Assembly (NCBI GenBank): GCA_017933995.1
Contig: JAGBKI010000061.1
Coordinates: 54,249-118,248 of the forward strand
DNA from: Bacteroidaceae bacterium
GTDB taxonomy: Bacteria > Bacteroidota > Bacteroidia > Bacteroidales > Bacteroidaceae
Direction: 5' to 3'
Length of the DNA stretch: 64,000 bases
In this document: piece by piece, positions 1 through 7,603 of the stretch
How positions within the stretch are numbered: the stretch's first letter is position 1
Layout: every line of letters starts with the position of its first letter
Notes under the pieces: model-generated
Databases searched by the model: none
What the model was told of the DNA's origin: nothing
What the model saw: the letters and a program-made list of their open reading frames with translations, nothing else
Made by a program: the position numbers and the translations under genes

Positions 1-896
1 CAAATTCCAAGATGCTATCAAAAGACATCGTGACCAATTTCCGCGACCGAGGTTCGGAAGTGAAAGTCTATCCGCTTTCGTTCCGAGAATTTTACGGAAT
101 GGGAGACATGGATAAGGCGGACGCTTTTGAAGAATACCTTGAATACGGCGGGATGCCGCTGGCGGTTTTAGAAAAGAACGAAACGGAAAAGCGGAAATAT
201 CTTTCAGGACTTTTCCGCAATGTATATCTGAAAGACATCGTGGAGCGTTACAAGCTGAAAGACGACAGCGTGCTTGACGCCTTGGTAGATGCGTTGTCGT
301 CATCCGTAGGTTCGCTTACCAACCCCACAAAACTTGCCAATACAGCAAGTTCGTTGATGGGTAAGGCCACCTCCAACCATACGGTGAAGAACTATTTGGA
401 CTTTCTCCAAGATGCGTTCCTGTTCATCGCAGCAAGCCGGTATGACATTAAGGGACGGCGTTACTTTGACAGCATACAGAAATACTATGCTATGGACATC
501 GGACTCAGAAACGCCAAACTGAATTTCAGACAGCAGGAGCGGTCTCATCTGATGGAGAACCTAATTTTCCTTGAGTTGGTGCGCCTCGGATACAGCGTCG
601 ATGTGGGAATTGTTGAGGTCAGGAAGCAGACAGACGGAAAACGCACGGCATCACTGTATGAAATAGACTTTGTGATAAACACCACGCGCAAGCGCATTTA
701 CATCCAATCGGCATTGAACGTTGATACCCCCGAAAAGAGAGCGCAGGAAACGTTTTCAATGAAGCACACGGGAGATTCCTTCCGAAAAATCATCCTTTTG
801 GACGGCAACCGAAAACCGTGGACGGACGAAGATGGCATTACTTATGTGGGCGTAATCCCCTTCCTCCTGGGTGAGATAGATGTGGAGAATATCTGA
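1..896 (+). CDS. AAA-family ATPase with DUF4143 domain, C-terminal part (5' truncated by window)
   Basis: The reading frame is already open at the first base: an in-frame N-S-K precedes the first Met at 12, so the gene begins outside the window. What remains is about 297 residues. The start resembles the linker after the ATPase core of these proteins (MLSKDIVTNFRDRGSEV, then PLSFREF). Next come EYLEYGGMP and a DUF4143-like half ending in a nuclease-like fold (YEIDFVI near residue 217). The family is a set of predicted ATPases of poorly defined role, often found in accessory DNA. The Walker motifs would lie upstream and cannot be checked. Base composition is clearly more AT-rich than in the genes from 1.3 kb onwards, which fits acquired DNA. 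Confidence 0.8.
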   Translation, partial: NSKMLSKDIVTNFRDRGSEVKVYPLSFREFYGMGDMDKADAFEEYLEYGGMPLAVLEKNETEKRKYLSGLFRNVYLKDIVERYKLKDDSVLDALVDALSSSVGSLTNPTKLANTASSLMGKATSNHTVKNYLDFLQDAFLFIAASRYDIKGRRYFDSIQKYYAMDIGLRNAKLNFRQQERSHLMENLIFLELVRLGYSVDVGIVEVRKQTDGKRTASLYEIDFVINTTRKRIYIQSALNVDTPEKRAQETFSMKHTGDSFRKIILLDGNRKPWTDEDGITYVGVIPFLLGEIDVENI

Positions 897-932
897 TTTA
901 GGCGTTATGAAAGTTGATAGGCGGGGAGTGAT

Positions 933-947
933 ATGCAAATCTTGCAT
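933..947. repeat. short inverted repeat after the ATPase gene
   Basis: ATGCAA, ATC, TTGCAT is a perfect 6-bp inverted repeat. It is enclosed by GCGGG (921-925) and CCCGC, which could extend the stem. It may be a transcription end signal for the upstream gene, but no T-run follows. Confidence 0.35.
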
Positions 948-1011
948 AACACCCGCTATTGTTACAATACCAAAGTCGTAACTATGCAGACGGAAAACGA
1001 CGCTTACTACA

Positions 1012-1167
1012 ATGGACAACAACCAAATCATAATTTATCAAGCCGAGGACGGCAGCACGCAGATTGACGTGCATTTTTTACACGTTAATAGTGCGCGTTT
1101 TACACAGCCCCCGACTCCTTTGCTGAAAAGCAACCTGTGCAATTATTGCACAAGTTCAACCATATGA
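1012..1167 (+). pseudogene. relic of a RhuM-family (virulence-associated) gene, N-terminus only
   Basis: From ATG 1012 the first 20 residues, MDNNQIIIYQAEDGSTQIDV, look like the start of RhuM-family proteins (consensus roughly N-Q-I-I-I-Y-Q-x-E-D-G-x-T-x-I-x-V). The resemblance stops at residue 21 and the frame ends after 51 codons. A weak echo of a later RhuM motif (T-Q-R-L-K) follows at about 1168-1182 in another register. RhuM genes are usually over 300 codons and sit in accessory islands, so this is read as a decayed fragment. No other gene was seen in 897-1229. Confidence 0.5.
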
Positions 1168-1229
1168 CACAAAGACTAAAGTCGTCGTGAACCTTATCAA
1201 CCAAGACAACTAAATCGGAAATTCCGGAT

Positions 1230-2159
1230 ATGCATAAAACATTAACACTCCTTGCAGCCATAGCACTTTCTCTTACGGCTATGGCGCAGACTAAAACAAA
1301 CGAAACAATGATAACGTACCACAAAATCCAAGTCGAAGACTGCCAGGTCTTCTATCGCGAGGCAGGCGCGAAGGACAAGCCTGCCGTCTTGCTCCTGCAC
1401 GGCTTCCCCTCCAGCAGCCACATGTTCCGCGAACTGATGCCTGAACTGGCAGACGAGTTCCATCTGATTGCCCCCGACTTCCCATCGTTCGGGCAGACGG
1501 AAAGTCCCGACCGCGAGCACTTTTCTTACTCTTTCGACCACCTGGCAAAGATAGTCGACAAGTTCACTGAGGCCGTCGGGCTGACGAAGTTCGCGATGTA
1601 CGTCTTTGACTACGGCGCGCCCATCGGCTACCGACTGGCGATGTGGCACCCCGAACGCATCACGGCCATCATTTCGCAGAACGGCAATATGTACGAAGAG
1701 GGGCTGGGCAAGAAGTGGGAGGCTCGCAAGGAGTATTGGAAAAATCCCACGCCCGAACTTCGCCAGCAGTTCTCGTCTGCCTATGCGTTGGAAACCATCA
1801 TCGGGCAGTACACCTACGGTACGCCCGAAGGCTCCGTAGGCCCCGACGGCTACAGCCTCGACTACTATTATATCAGCCTCCCCGGTCGCGCCGAGATGCA
1901 GAACGACCTCATCCTCGACTACCGCACGAACGTGGCCCTCTACCCGCAGTTCCAGCAGTACCTCCGTACCTATCAGCCCCCGTTGCTCGCCGTCTGGGGC
2001 GAAAACGACCCCTCGTTCATCCCCGCCGGCGCCTTGGCCTTCAAGCGCGACGTGCCGCAGGCCGAAATCCACTTTGTCCCCAGCGGCCACTTCACCCTCG
2101 AAAGCCATCACGCGGAGATAGCCCGCCTGATGCGCGACTTTCTGACGAGAAACAGATAA
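1230..2159 (+). CDS. secreted alpha/beta hydrolase of the epoxide hydrolase/haloalkane dehalogenase type
   Basis: This 309-residue protein has a signal peptide (residues 1-20, ending AMAQ), so it should act in the periplasm or outside. The alpha/beta hydrolase fold shows the oxyanion motif HGFP (57-60) and a nucleophile elbow VFDYGAP with Asp127 in place of the usual Ser. It also shows an acid in WGEND (Asp260) and a C-terminal His287 (SGHFTLE). An Asp nucleophile is the hallmark of epoxide hydrolases and haloalkane dehalogenases, where it forms an ester intermediate. The substrate cannot be inferred. It heads four co-directional secreted genes (1230-5225). Its signal-peptide DNA resembles that of the thioredoxin gene at 3332. 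Confidence 0.85.
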   Translation: MHKTLTLLAAIALSLTAMAQTKTNETMITYHKIQVEDCQVFYREAGAKDKPAVLLLHGFPSSSHMFRELMPELADEFHLIAPDFPSFGQTESPDREHFSYSFDHLAKIVDKFTEAVGLTKFAMYVFDYGAPIGYRLAMWHPERITAIISQNGNMYEEGLGKKWEARKEYWKNPTPELRQQFSSAYALETIIGQYTYGTPEGSVGPDGYSLDYYYISLPGRAEMQNDLILDYRTNVALYPQFQQYLRTYQPPLLAVWGENDPSFIPAGALAFKRDVPQAEIHFVPSGHFTLESHHAEIARLMRDFLTRNR

Positions 2160-2201
2160 AGCGGAATTTATGCAATAATAAAAATCACATACAATTAGAT
2201 T

Positions 2202-3275
2202 ATGAAAAAGAATCTACTGATGGCCGCAGTCGCCATGATGACTGCCCTGAGTGCGCTGGCGCAGAAGATTGAAGTCGTGGATGCCGATGGTTACGGCATA
2301 CCCCAAGTGGTCGTGCTGACCGAGGACGGCACCCTCATTGGCGTCACCGACATCAACGGCGTGCTGAGCGACGTAAAGGGCAATGCGAAGGTGACACTGA
2401 GACTCGTGGGCTTCAAGTCGCAGACGGTCACCGTGGCATCGCTCGCAGAGGGCAAGGTGACGATGGAAGACCTGGACTACAGTCTCGCCGAAGTGGTGGT
2501 CAAGCCCAAGCCCTACATCTACGTCGAGACCCTCTATCGCGTCTATGTCTATCGCAACGACTCGCTCTGCTACTTCTCGAGCGGCATCATGCCCAACGCT
2601 TACGATGCGAAGAACAAGAAGTTGGAACACGGCAGCTACTCCAATGCCCGTGCCGAATACTGCAACAAACTCGGTGCCGCTGCCACTTGGAGTGTAAGGG
2701 CGCAGAAATACGATGCCGGACAGATAACAATCATTCCGTCGCTGGAGCGGATGGAGAAGAAAATGAAAGACAATCTTTTCGTGACAACGACAGTGAACAG
2801 CCCATCGCGCTCGACCTACAGCAACCCGCAGGGAATCATCAGCTATCTCACCCGTACCGACGGACAGGTGCGCGTCAATCTCGATGCGGGCAAGATGCAG
2901 ATGTATGCCAACGAGGCCAATGGAGAGACCGAGAAACTCGAAAAGCGCCAAATGATGGGCTACGAGAATCAGTACACCATCGCCTGGGCAGAAAATGAAG
3001 AGCGAACCCTCGGTGCCGAGAACTTCCTGATGGAGATGAACCACTGGGAGTACAACGACCATAAGGGCCACGTGAAGTTCTTCATCGAGACCTACGCCAC
3101 CGACCACTACTACATGGACGAGAAGGAGTGGAAAGCCCGCAAGAAGGCCATTAAGGCCGACTACGGTTCGACAATGACCCTCGACCAACTCTCCGACTAT
3201 GCCACGCGGCACAACATCCCCGCCCTCTCGCCCGCTACGCTCCAGGCCATCGGCAAACTGAAGAGCCAATGGTAA
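2202..3275 (+). CDS. secreted protein with carboxypeptidase-regulatory-like N-terminal domain, unknown C-terminus
   Basis: The 357-residue protein has a clear signal peptide (MKKNLLMAAVAMMTALSALAQ). Residues about 22-95 resemble the CarboxypepD_reg/CNA-B-like beta sandwich that opens many Bacteroidota outer-membrane proteins (GYGIPQVVVL, GVTDINGVLSDVKG, LVGFKSQTVTV). The remaining ~260 residues contain no motif I recognise and no TonB plug or barrel features. It is too short to be a SusC protein. It lies 42 bp after the hydrolase and 56 bp before the thioredoxin, so co-transcription is likely. Function unknown. Confidence 0.8.
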   Translation: MKKNLLMAAVAMMTALSALAQKIEVVDADGYGIPQVVVLTEDGTLIGVTDINGVLSDVKGNAKVTLRLVGFKSQTVTVASLAEGKVTMEDLDYSLAEVVVKPKPYIYVETLYRVYVYRNDSLCYFSSGIMPNAYDAKNKKLEHGSYSNARAEYCNKLGAAATWSVRAQKYDAGQITIIPSLERMEKKMKDNLFVTTTVNSPSRSTYSNPQGIISYLTRTDGQVRVNLDAGKMQMYANEANGETEKLEKRQMMGYENQYTIAWAENEERTLGAENFLMEMNHWEYNDHKGHVKFFIETYATDHYYMDEKEWKARKKAIKADYGSTMTLDQLSDYATRHNIPALSPATLQAIGKLKSQW

Positions 3276-3331
3276 GCCCTGTAATAAACACTAAATTCCA
3301 ATTTAGCAAATAAGCACAGCGAAAATTAAAT

Positions 3332-4117
3332 ATGAAGAAAATACCGACAACACTTGCTGCTATAGCACTTGCTCTTACCGCCACCGCCCAAAACACTATC
3401 GTATTCGATATGGAACTCACGCTGAACGACGGCCTAAGGGCTGACAGCGCGTTCGTCGTGGACAGCATCCTCGGCACGCGGCAGCAGATGGGCATCGTTG
3501 CAGCAGAAGGCTGCGTCTTCATCCGTGGCGAGGTGGAAACGCACACCGTCACCACCGCTGCCGTAATGGAAGTAAACCTCACCACGCCGAAACAAGGGCC
3601 GCTACAGATATTTATGCCCTGTAATATCACGGAGAAAGACCTTGAAGACAGCGGACTCTCACCCGACTCCCTCGACGCGCGGCGCGAGAACTACCTGCGC
3701 GTGGGTCAGCACTTTCGCGACTTCGACGGCAAGCAGCCCGACGGAACACCCGCCCGCCTCTCCGACTTCGTGGGGCGCGGGCAGTACGTCCTCGTGGACT
3801 TCTGGGCATCGTGGTGCGGCCCCTGCCGGCGAGAAATCCCCAACCTCATCACCGCCTACGAACGTTACCGTGAGCGCGGCCTCGTGGTACTTGGCGTGGC
3901 CGTAGACGACGAGCCCGATGCCACCCTCGCCGCCATCGCGCAGATGCAGATACCCTATCCCCAACTCATCGACGCCGGCCACACGCCCTACGACCTCTAC
4001 GGCTTCGGCGGCATCCCCCACCTCATCCTCTTCACCCCCGACGGCACAATCCTCGCCCGTGGTATGCGCGGCGCGCAAATCGATGAATACCTCGCCCCGC
4101 TGTTTGGGGAGGAATAA
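3332..4117 (+). CDS. TlpA-family periplasmic thioredoxin-like disulfide reductase
   Basis: The 261-residue protein has a signal peptide (1-20) and an N-terminal ~100-residue region of the DUF4369-like kind often fused to these proteins in Bacteroidota. A thioredoxin fold follows from about residue 127. The redox motif WCGPC is at 161-165 (VDFWASWCGPCRREIP) and the cis-Pro at about 229 (GGIPH). Such proteins reduce or exchange disulfides of exported proteins. The fold is complete and should be active. The next gene starts 20 bp downstream, which suggests one transcription unit. Confidence 0.88.
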   Translation: MKKIPTTLAAIALALTATAQNTIVFDMELTLNDGLRADSAFVVDSILGTRQQMGIVAAEGCVFIRGEVETHTVTTAAVMEVNLTTPKQGPLQIFMPCNITEKDLEDSGLSPDSLDARRENYLRVGQHFRDFDGKQPDGTPARLSDFVGRGQYVLVDFWASWCGPCRREIPNLITAYERYRERGLVVLGVAVDDEPDATLAAIAQMQIPYPQLIDAGHTPYDLYGFGGIPHLILFTPDGTILARGMRGAQIDEYLAPLFGEE

Positions 4118-4136
4118 CCCCAGGAACCATCGCGCA

Positions 4137-5225
4137 ATGAAACCTCACCCAAAAGCCCTCTTCGCCTTTTTTGTCTTGTTTGTCGCTGTATCACAGCGAT
4201 CCGCCCTTGCCGTAACCCCCGCCGACACCATCCCCGACGGCATCTTCTTCCGCATCAGCGGCGGGGGGCTGGCGGAGCCGTCGTACATCCTCGGCAGCCT
4301 GCACACCATCCCCGGCGACTTCGTCCACCACATCCCACACTTCGACGAGGCTGCGGCCAGCGTGCGGCAGTTCGTCTTCGAGAAGGACCTTAGGCGAGCG
4401 TTCCAGCAGACGGGCGTCCTGCAACAGCTCGACAGCCTCACGGAAAAGACCATCGCCCAGCGCGCAGACAGCCTTTTCCGCTACGACGGTGCCGATGCCG
4501 ACCACAACCCCTACGCCGATGAGCTTGACGCAGCCACCTACCGCCTCGTCTTTCGCACGATGACCGAGGACTTCAACCTGCCAGACTTCTACCGAAACTC
4601 TCCGCCGCGCAACATCACGCTCCTTCAGAAGCAATACCCCGCCGCCGTCGGTCGCATCACCGCCGAGATGGGCGTACCCCTCCGCGCCACGGGCTGCCCG
4701 CTCGACCTCTATGTGGCCGACTCCATTGCCCGCCCGCGCGGCGTCGTCATCTGCGACCTCGACACGACCTGGGTGCTCGGCAGTCCTGACAGCACCCTCA
4801 CCAAGTTCCTCGCCGATGAAGCCGCCAGCCTGCACGACCGCCACTTCTACGCCGCCAGCTTCTTCACGCCCGCCGTCTACTACTACTCGTTGATGCTGAA
4901 CATCACGCGCACCTCCTGCGCCAACTACTTCCAATACCGTGGCCGCGCCCTTATGCAACCCATGCAGAGCGAACTGGAACAGCGCATCTTTGCCGAGCGC
5001 AACGCTCTCTGGATGCGCCGCCTGCCCGCCCTGCTCCAAGAGGCTCCCAGCCTTGTCGTCGTAGGCCTCGGCCACCTATTCGACCGCGCCGGCACCCCCG
5101 GCCTGCTCCACTCCCTCCGCGACCTCGGCTACACCATTGAGACCATGGCAGGCCCGTCAGGGAGTAGGGAGCAAAGCTATACCCCGTACGGGCATCACCA
5201 TTCCAAACTCTTTAAGAAAAAGTAA
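4137..5225 (+). CDS. TraB/GumN family protein
   Basis: This 362-residue protein starts at ATG 4137. The open frame extends further upstream, but only by overlapping the thioredoxin gene. Residues 1-25 form a signal peptide. The TraB/GumN signatures are ILGSLHTIP (51-59) near the start and VVVGLGHLFDRAG followed by LRDLGY near the end. The family is related to TIKI-like metalloproteases, and the His of GSLH and GHLF fit that proposal, but bacterial members are mostly uncharacterised. It ends the co-directional set begun at 1230. The Gly/Ser/His-rich tail after about residue 345 is not typical. Confidence 0.8.
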   Translation: MKPHPKALFAFFVLFVAVSQRSALAVTPADTIPDGIFFRISGGGLAEPSYILGSLHTIPGDFVHHIPHFDEAAASVRQFVFEKDLRRAFQQTGVLQQLDSLTEKTIAQRADSLFRYDGADADHNPYADELDAATYRLVFRTMTEDFNLPDFYRNSPPRNITLLQKQYPAAVGRITAEMGVPLRATGCPLDLYVADSIARPRGVVICDLDTTWVLGSPDSTLTKFLADEAASLHDRHFYAASFFTPAVYYYSLMLNITRTSCANYFQYRGRALMQPMQSELEQRIFAERNALWMRRLPALLQEAPSLVVVGLGHLFDRAGTPGLLHSLRDLGYTIETMAGPSGSREQSYTPYGHHHSKLFKKK

Positions 5226-5326
5226 CGCACCTTGGCAGTGGGGACTACAGGACTGCTGAAAATGAGTACAGAGAATAGAGTACTGCGAACAAAGAACAAT
5301 TCAAGAACTTTCAGACGAACGCCCTC

Positions 5327-6286
5327 TCATTGCAACTCCAGCTCCATCTGCACGTCGCAGCGGGCGTAGGGGGAGTTTTCCCCCTTGAGGTGGCGGAAGC
5401 CGTAGCGCTCGTAGAGGTGTACGGCGGCGGCGCACTTGTAGTTGCTTTCGAGGAAGAGGCGGTAGCCACCCGTGCGGCGCGCCTGGGCAATGCAGGCTTC
5501 GATGAGGCGGCGGCCTATGCCGTGGCCCTGCGCGCGGGGCGAGACGGCGAACTTCACCAGCTCGTAGTCGTACTTAGGATTGGCGCAGCGCATCATTGCA
5601 AACGTCCCCACTGGTTCGCCGCGCAGCAGGGCGATAAAGATGTAGCCGCCTTTCTCCAGAATGTTCTCCACAGGATGGTCGAACTCGTAGTAGTCGGCCT
5701 CCTCCACGACGCCGAAGAGGTCGCGAATCCACTCCTCGTTCAACGCGCGGAAGGCGGCGTGGTGCTGCGCATCGTCGAAGGGCACGATTTCCACCTCCGT
5801 CCGTTCGCGCGCCTCCTTCAGTTCTGCCACGCGTTGCAGGAGCGACTTCTCGCCCAGCAGGCGTTCCCACTCGGCAATGGCCGCCCAGAGGTCATGGCGG
5901 CTCTCGCGGTGCAGCTCGTCGATGGCGCGCGCCACGTCTTCATACTGCAACATAATGGCGGCGGTCATACTGCGCCCCTTCGGGGAGAGCGAGGCTACGG
6001 TCTGCCGTGCGTCGCTGCGTCCCTGACGGAAGCGCACCAGCCCCGCCTGCTTCATCTCCTTGAGAATGTTGGAAACCGAGGGGTGCGTGTGGCCTATCTC
6101 GCGGGCAATGGCCGTCACCGTCTTGCCCTCGCCCTCCGTGAGCGCGAAGAACACGGGAAACCACTTCGGGCGCAGTTCCACCTCGTAGAGTTCATAAATG
6201 TCTGCGGCATCCGCCGTCACCTTCTCGGTCAGCGCGCGCAGGCGGCTACCGACGGCCATCTGGCCCGTCTTTCTATAGAAGTCCAT
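5327..6286 (-). CDS. MarR-type regulator fused to a GNAT acetyltransferase
   Basis: A 319-residue two-domain protein. Residues 1-160 carry a MarR-like winged helix (helix-turn-helix about 55-85, AREIGHTHPSVSNILKEM, then wing RFRQGRSDARQ). Residues 163-319 form a GNAT domain with the acetyl-CoA loop RAQGHGIG (251-258) and the closing YERYGFRHL. This fusion is known in several phyla. It probably senses a ligand and acetylates a small molecule or amino group, but the substrate is unknown. The promoter and a palindromic operator lie immediately upstream (6291-6351), which suggests autoregulation. It is convergent with the TraB/GumN gene; 5226-5326 holds nothing recognisable. Confidence 0.9.
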   Translation of the reverse strand: MDFYRKTGQMAVGSRLRALTEKVTADAADIYELYEVELRPKWFPVFFALTEGEGKTVTAIAREIGHTHPSVSNILKEMKQAGLVRFRQGRSDARQTVASLSPKGRSMTAAIMLQYEDVARAIDELHRESRHDLWAAIAEWERLLGEKSLLQRVAELKEARERTEVEIVPFDDAQHHAAFRALNEEWIRDLFGVVEEADYYEFDHPVENILEKGGYIFIALLRGEPVGTFAMMRCANPKYDYELVKFAVSPRAQGHGIGRRLIEACIAQARRTGGYRLFLESNYKCAAAVHLYERYGFRHLKGENSPYARCDVQMELELQ

Positions 6287-6290
6287 AGCT

Positions 6291-6323
6291 TTGCGTAACG
6301 AAATAACGTAATTGATTACGCAA
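6291..6323. promoter_or_regulatory. probable autoregulatory operator of the MarR-GNAT gene
   Basis: The outer arms TTGCGTAA (6291-6298) and TTACGCAA (6316-6323) are perfect 8-bp inverted repeats. Nested inside is CGTAAT-TG-ATTACG (6307-6320). The half-site CGTAA thus occurs three times. The site starts 5 bp from the start codon and touches the -7 box at 6321-6328, so a bound MarR dimer would block transcription. Confidence 0.7.
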
Positions 6324-6351
6324 AAGTACGTGGCTTATTGGAATTAAGCAA
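6321..6351 (-). promoter_or_regulatory. Bacteroidota-type promoter of the MarR-GNAT gene
   Basis: On the minus strand, TACTTTTG (6328-6321) matches the TAnnTTTG -7 box. TTG (6351-6349) lies 20 nt upstream as the -33 element. Transcription would begin inside the palindromic operator. Confidence 0.7.
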
Positions 6352-6464
6352 GTTTTGAGCTGATATTTTTTTATCAGAGTTTGTAAATCGGGGCATGGGA
6401 TACCGCGCCACCAAGTCCACTTATGAAAGAACGAAAAAGCCAAGAAAACTTCTTGTTGGCTTTA

Positions 6465-6560
6465 AAATCTCCAAACTTAGGCTTAATTTCTACAAATCAA
6501 GGCTTAATTTGGCGAAACTTAGGCTTAGTTTGTACAAACTTAGGCTTGATTTGGAGAATT
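6465..6560. repeat. 21-nt-period palindromic element, copy A
   Basis: Four 17-nt units (6473-6489, 6494-6510, 6515-6531, 6536-6552), consensus AAACTTAGGCTTAATTT, are separated by 4-nt linkers in the order CTCC, CTAC, GGCG, GTAC, GGAG. AATCTCC at one end mirrors GGAGAATT at the other. Copies lie at 48943-49038 (reverse orientation) and 60622-60719. This copy sits in the divergent gap between the MarR-GNAT and AraC-type genes. Confidence 0.85.
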
Positions 6561-6610
6561 AGTCCGTTGTAGAAAAGAATGAATCCGATGCGCGGGCGAT
6601 TTTTGGGGGG

Positions 6611-6991
6611 GCGCGGGGAGGTTAAATGCGGGGAAAGGTGATGCGAGAGGGGGTGCAGGTGGTGCTTCGGGCGGGTGATGTGGTTATAATAAGGGAACGG
6701 GAGTTATGGGCGGGCGCGCGGGGAGGTTAAATGCGGGGAAAGGTGATGCGAGAGGGGATGCAGGCGCTGCTGCGGGCGGGTGATGCGGTTATAATAAGGG
6801 AACGGGAGTTGTGGGCGGGCGCGCGGGGAGGTTAAACGTTGTGCGCGGGTGATGCTGCGGGCGGGTGATGTGGCTATAATAAGGGAACGGGAGTTATGGG
6901 CGGGCGCGCGGGGAGGTTAAACGTTGTATGCGGGTGCTGCTGCGGGCGGGTGATGTGGCTATAATGCAGGAGTCGGGCTGTGTGGGCGGGC
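6611..6991. repeat. G-rich tandem repeat, four units of 105, 105, 85 and 85 bp
   Basis: Units start at 6611, 6716, 6821 and 6906 with GCGCGGGGAGGTTAAA. They contain TGCGGGCGGGTGATG and GGTTATAATAAGGGAACGG, and end in GGGCGGGC. Units 3 and 4 lack about 20 bp. A degenerate fifth unit runs to about 7080. The strand is strongly G-rich. No credible protein is encoded. Confidence 0.85.
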
Positions 6992-7176
6992 GCATTCGGT
7001 GGGCTAAAGGCTGTGCGCGGGCACTGCTTCGGGCGGATGGCGCGGTCAAAGACTGCGTGCAGGCGATGCGCTGGGCTTTGGCGGAGGAACGTATAGCGCT
7101 GCGGCGAACTGGCGAGGTGGAATGTGGCGACGCAAAAAAACGGGTGGGGAGGATGGAATGGCAAGAGCGGATTCAT

Positions 7177-7184
7177 TATCTTTG
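7177..7184 (+). promoter_or_regulatory. -7 box upstream of the AraC-type gene
   Basis: TATCTTTG matches TAnnTTTG and is followed by GCAGCC, as at other promoters here. No good -33 box is visible. The position implies that transcription starts at about 7190, inside the longest open frame (7124), so a start codon at 7190 or later is favoured. Confidence 0.5.
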
Positions 7185-7189
7185 CAGCC

Positions 7190-7573
7190 GTGAAAAGCAG
7201 AAAGCGCATCAACAGCAACAGGGCCGACGACCTTTATGTGCAACTGCTGTCGTGGCTCACGCAGCAGGCACGCTACCGCACCGGGGCGTGTGCGCAGGAC
7301 GAGGCGGCGGCCTATCTCGGCGTGTCGGTCTACACGCTTTCGGCGGCGGTGAAACAGAGTGCGGGTGTGCGCTACAACGACATTGTGAACCGTCTTCGTC
7401 TGCGCGACGCCTGTGCCATGCTTGCCGACCCCGCTTGCGCCCATATCACCGCCGAGGATGTGGGTCTGACCGCCGGTTTCGCTTCCCGCCAGGCTTTCTA
7501 CACCGCTTTTCGCCGCTACTATGAGTTTACGCCCAACCAATACCGCGCGGCTCATTGCCCACGCGAGGAATAG
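7190..7573 (+). CDS. small AraC-type helix-turn-helix regulator
   Basis: The protein is essentially an AraC DNA-binding domain. The first helix-turn-helix is AAAYLGVSVYTLSAAVKQSAG and the second lies around AEDVGLTAGFASRQAFYTAFRRYYEFTPNQYR, which matches the family's closing signature. There is no sensor domain. The start is uncertain. An ATG at 7124 gives 149 residues but lies upstream of the -7 box at 7177. GTG 7190 gives 127 residues and a nearly leaderless transcript. The gene ends 30 bp before the subtilase and could control it, though only the position suggests this. Confidence 0.75.
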   Translation: MKSRKRINSNRADDLYVQLLSWLTQQARYRTGACAQDEAAAYLGVSVYTLSAAVKQSAGVRYNDIVNRLRLRDACAMLADPACAHITAEDVGLTAGFASRQAFYTAFRRYYEFTPNQYRAAHCPREE

Positions 7574-7603
7574 CCACTCCCCCACCCTGTCTCCGTCCCG
7601 CTC

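Noticed and set aside
6465-6560. CRISPR array
   Set aside because: The repeat is 17 nt with 4-nt linkers that are conserved between distant copies; there are no unique spacers and no cas genes.
6680-6975. TATAAT promoters inside the G-rich tandem repeat
   Set aside because: The motif recurs in each unit, but promoters here follow TAnnTTTG; no -33 element or gene is placed to use it.
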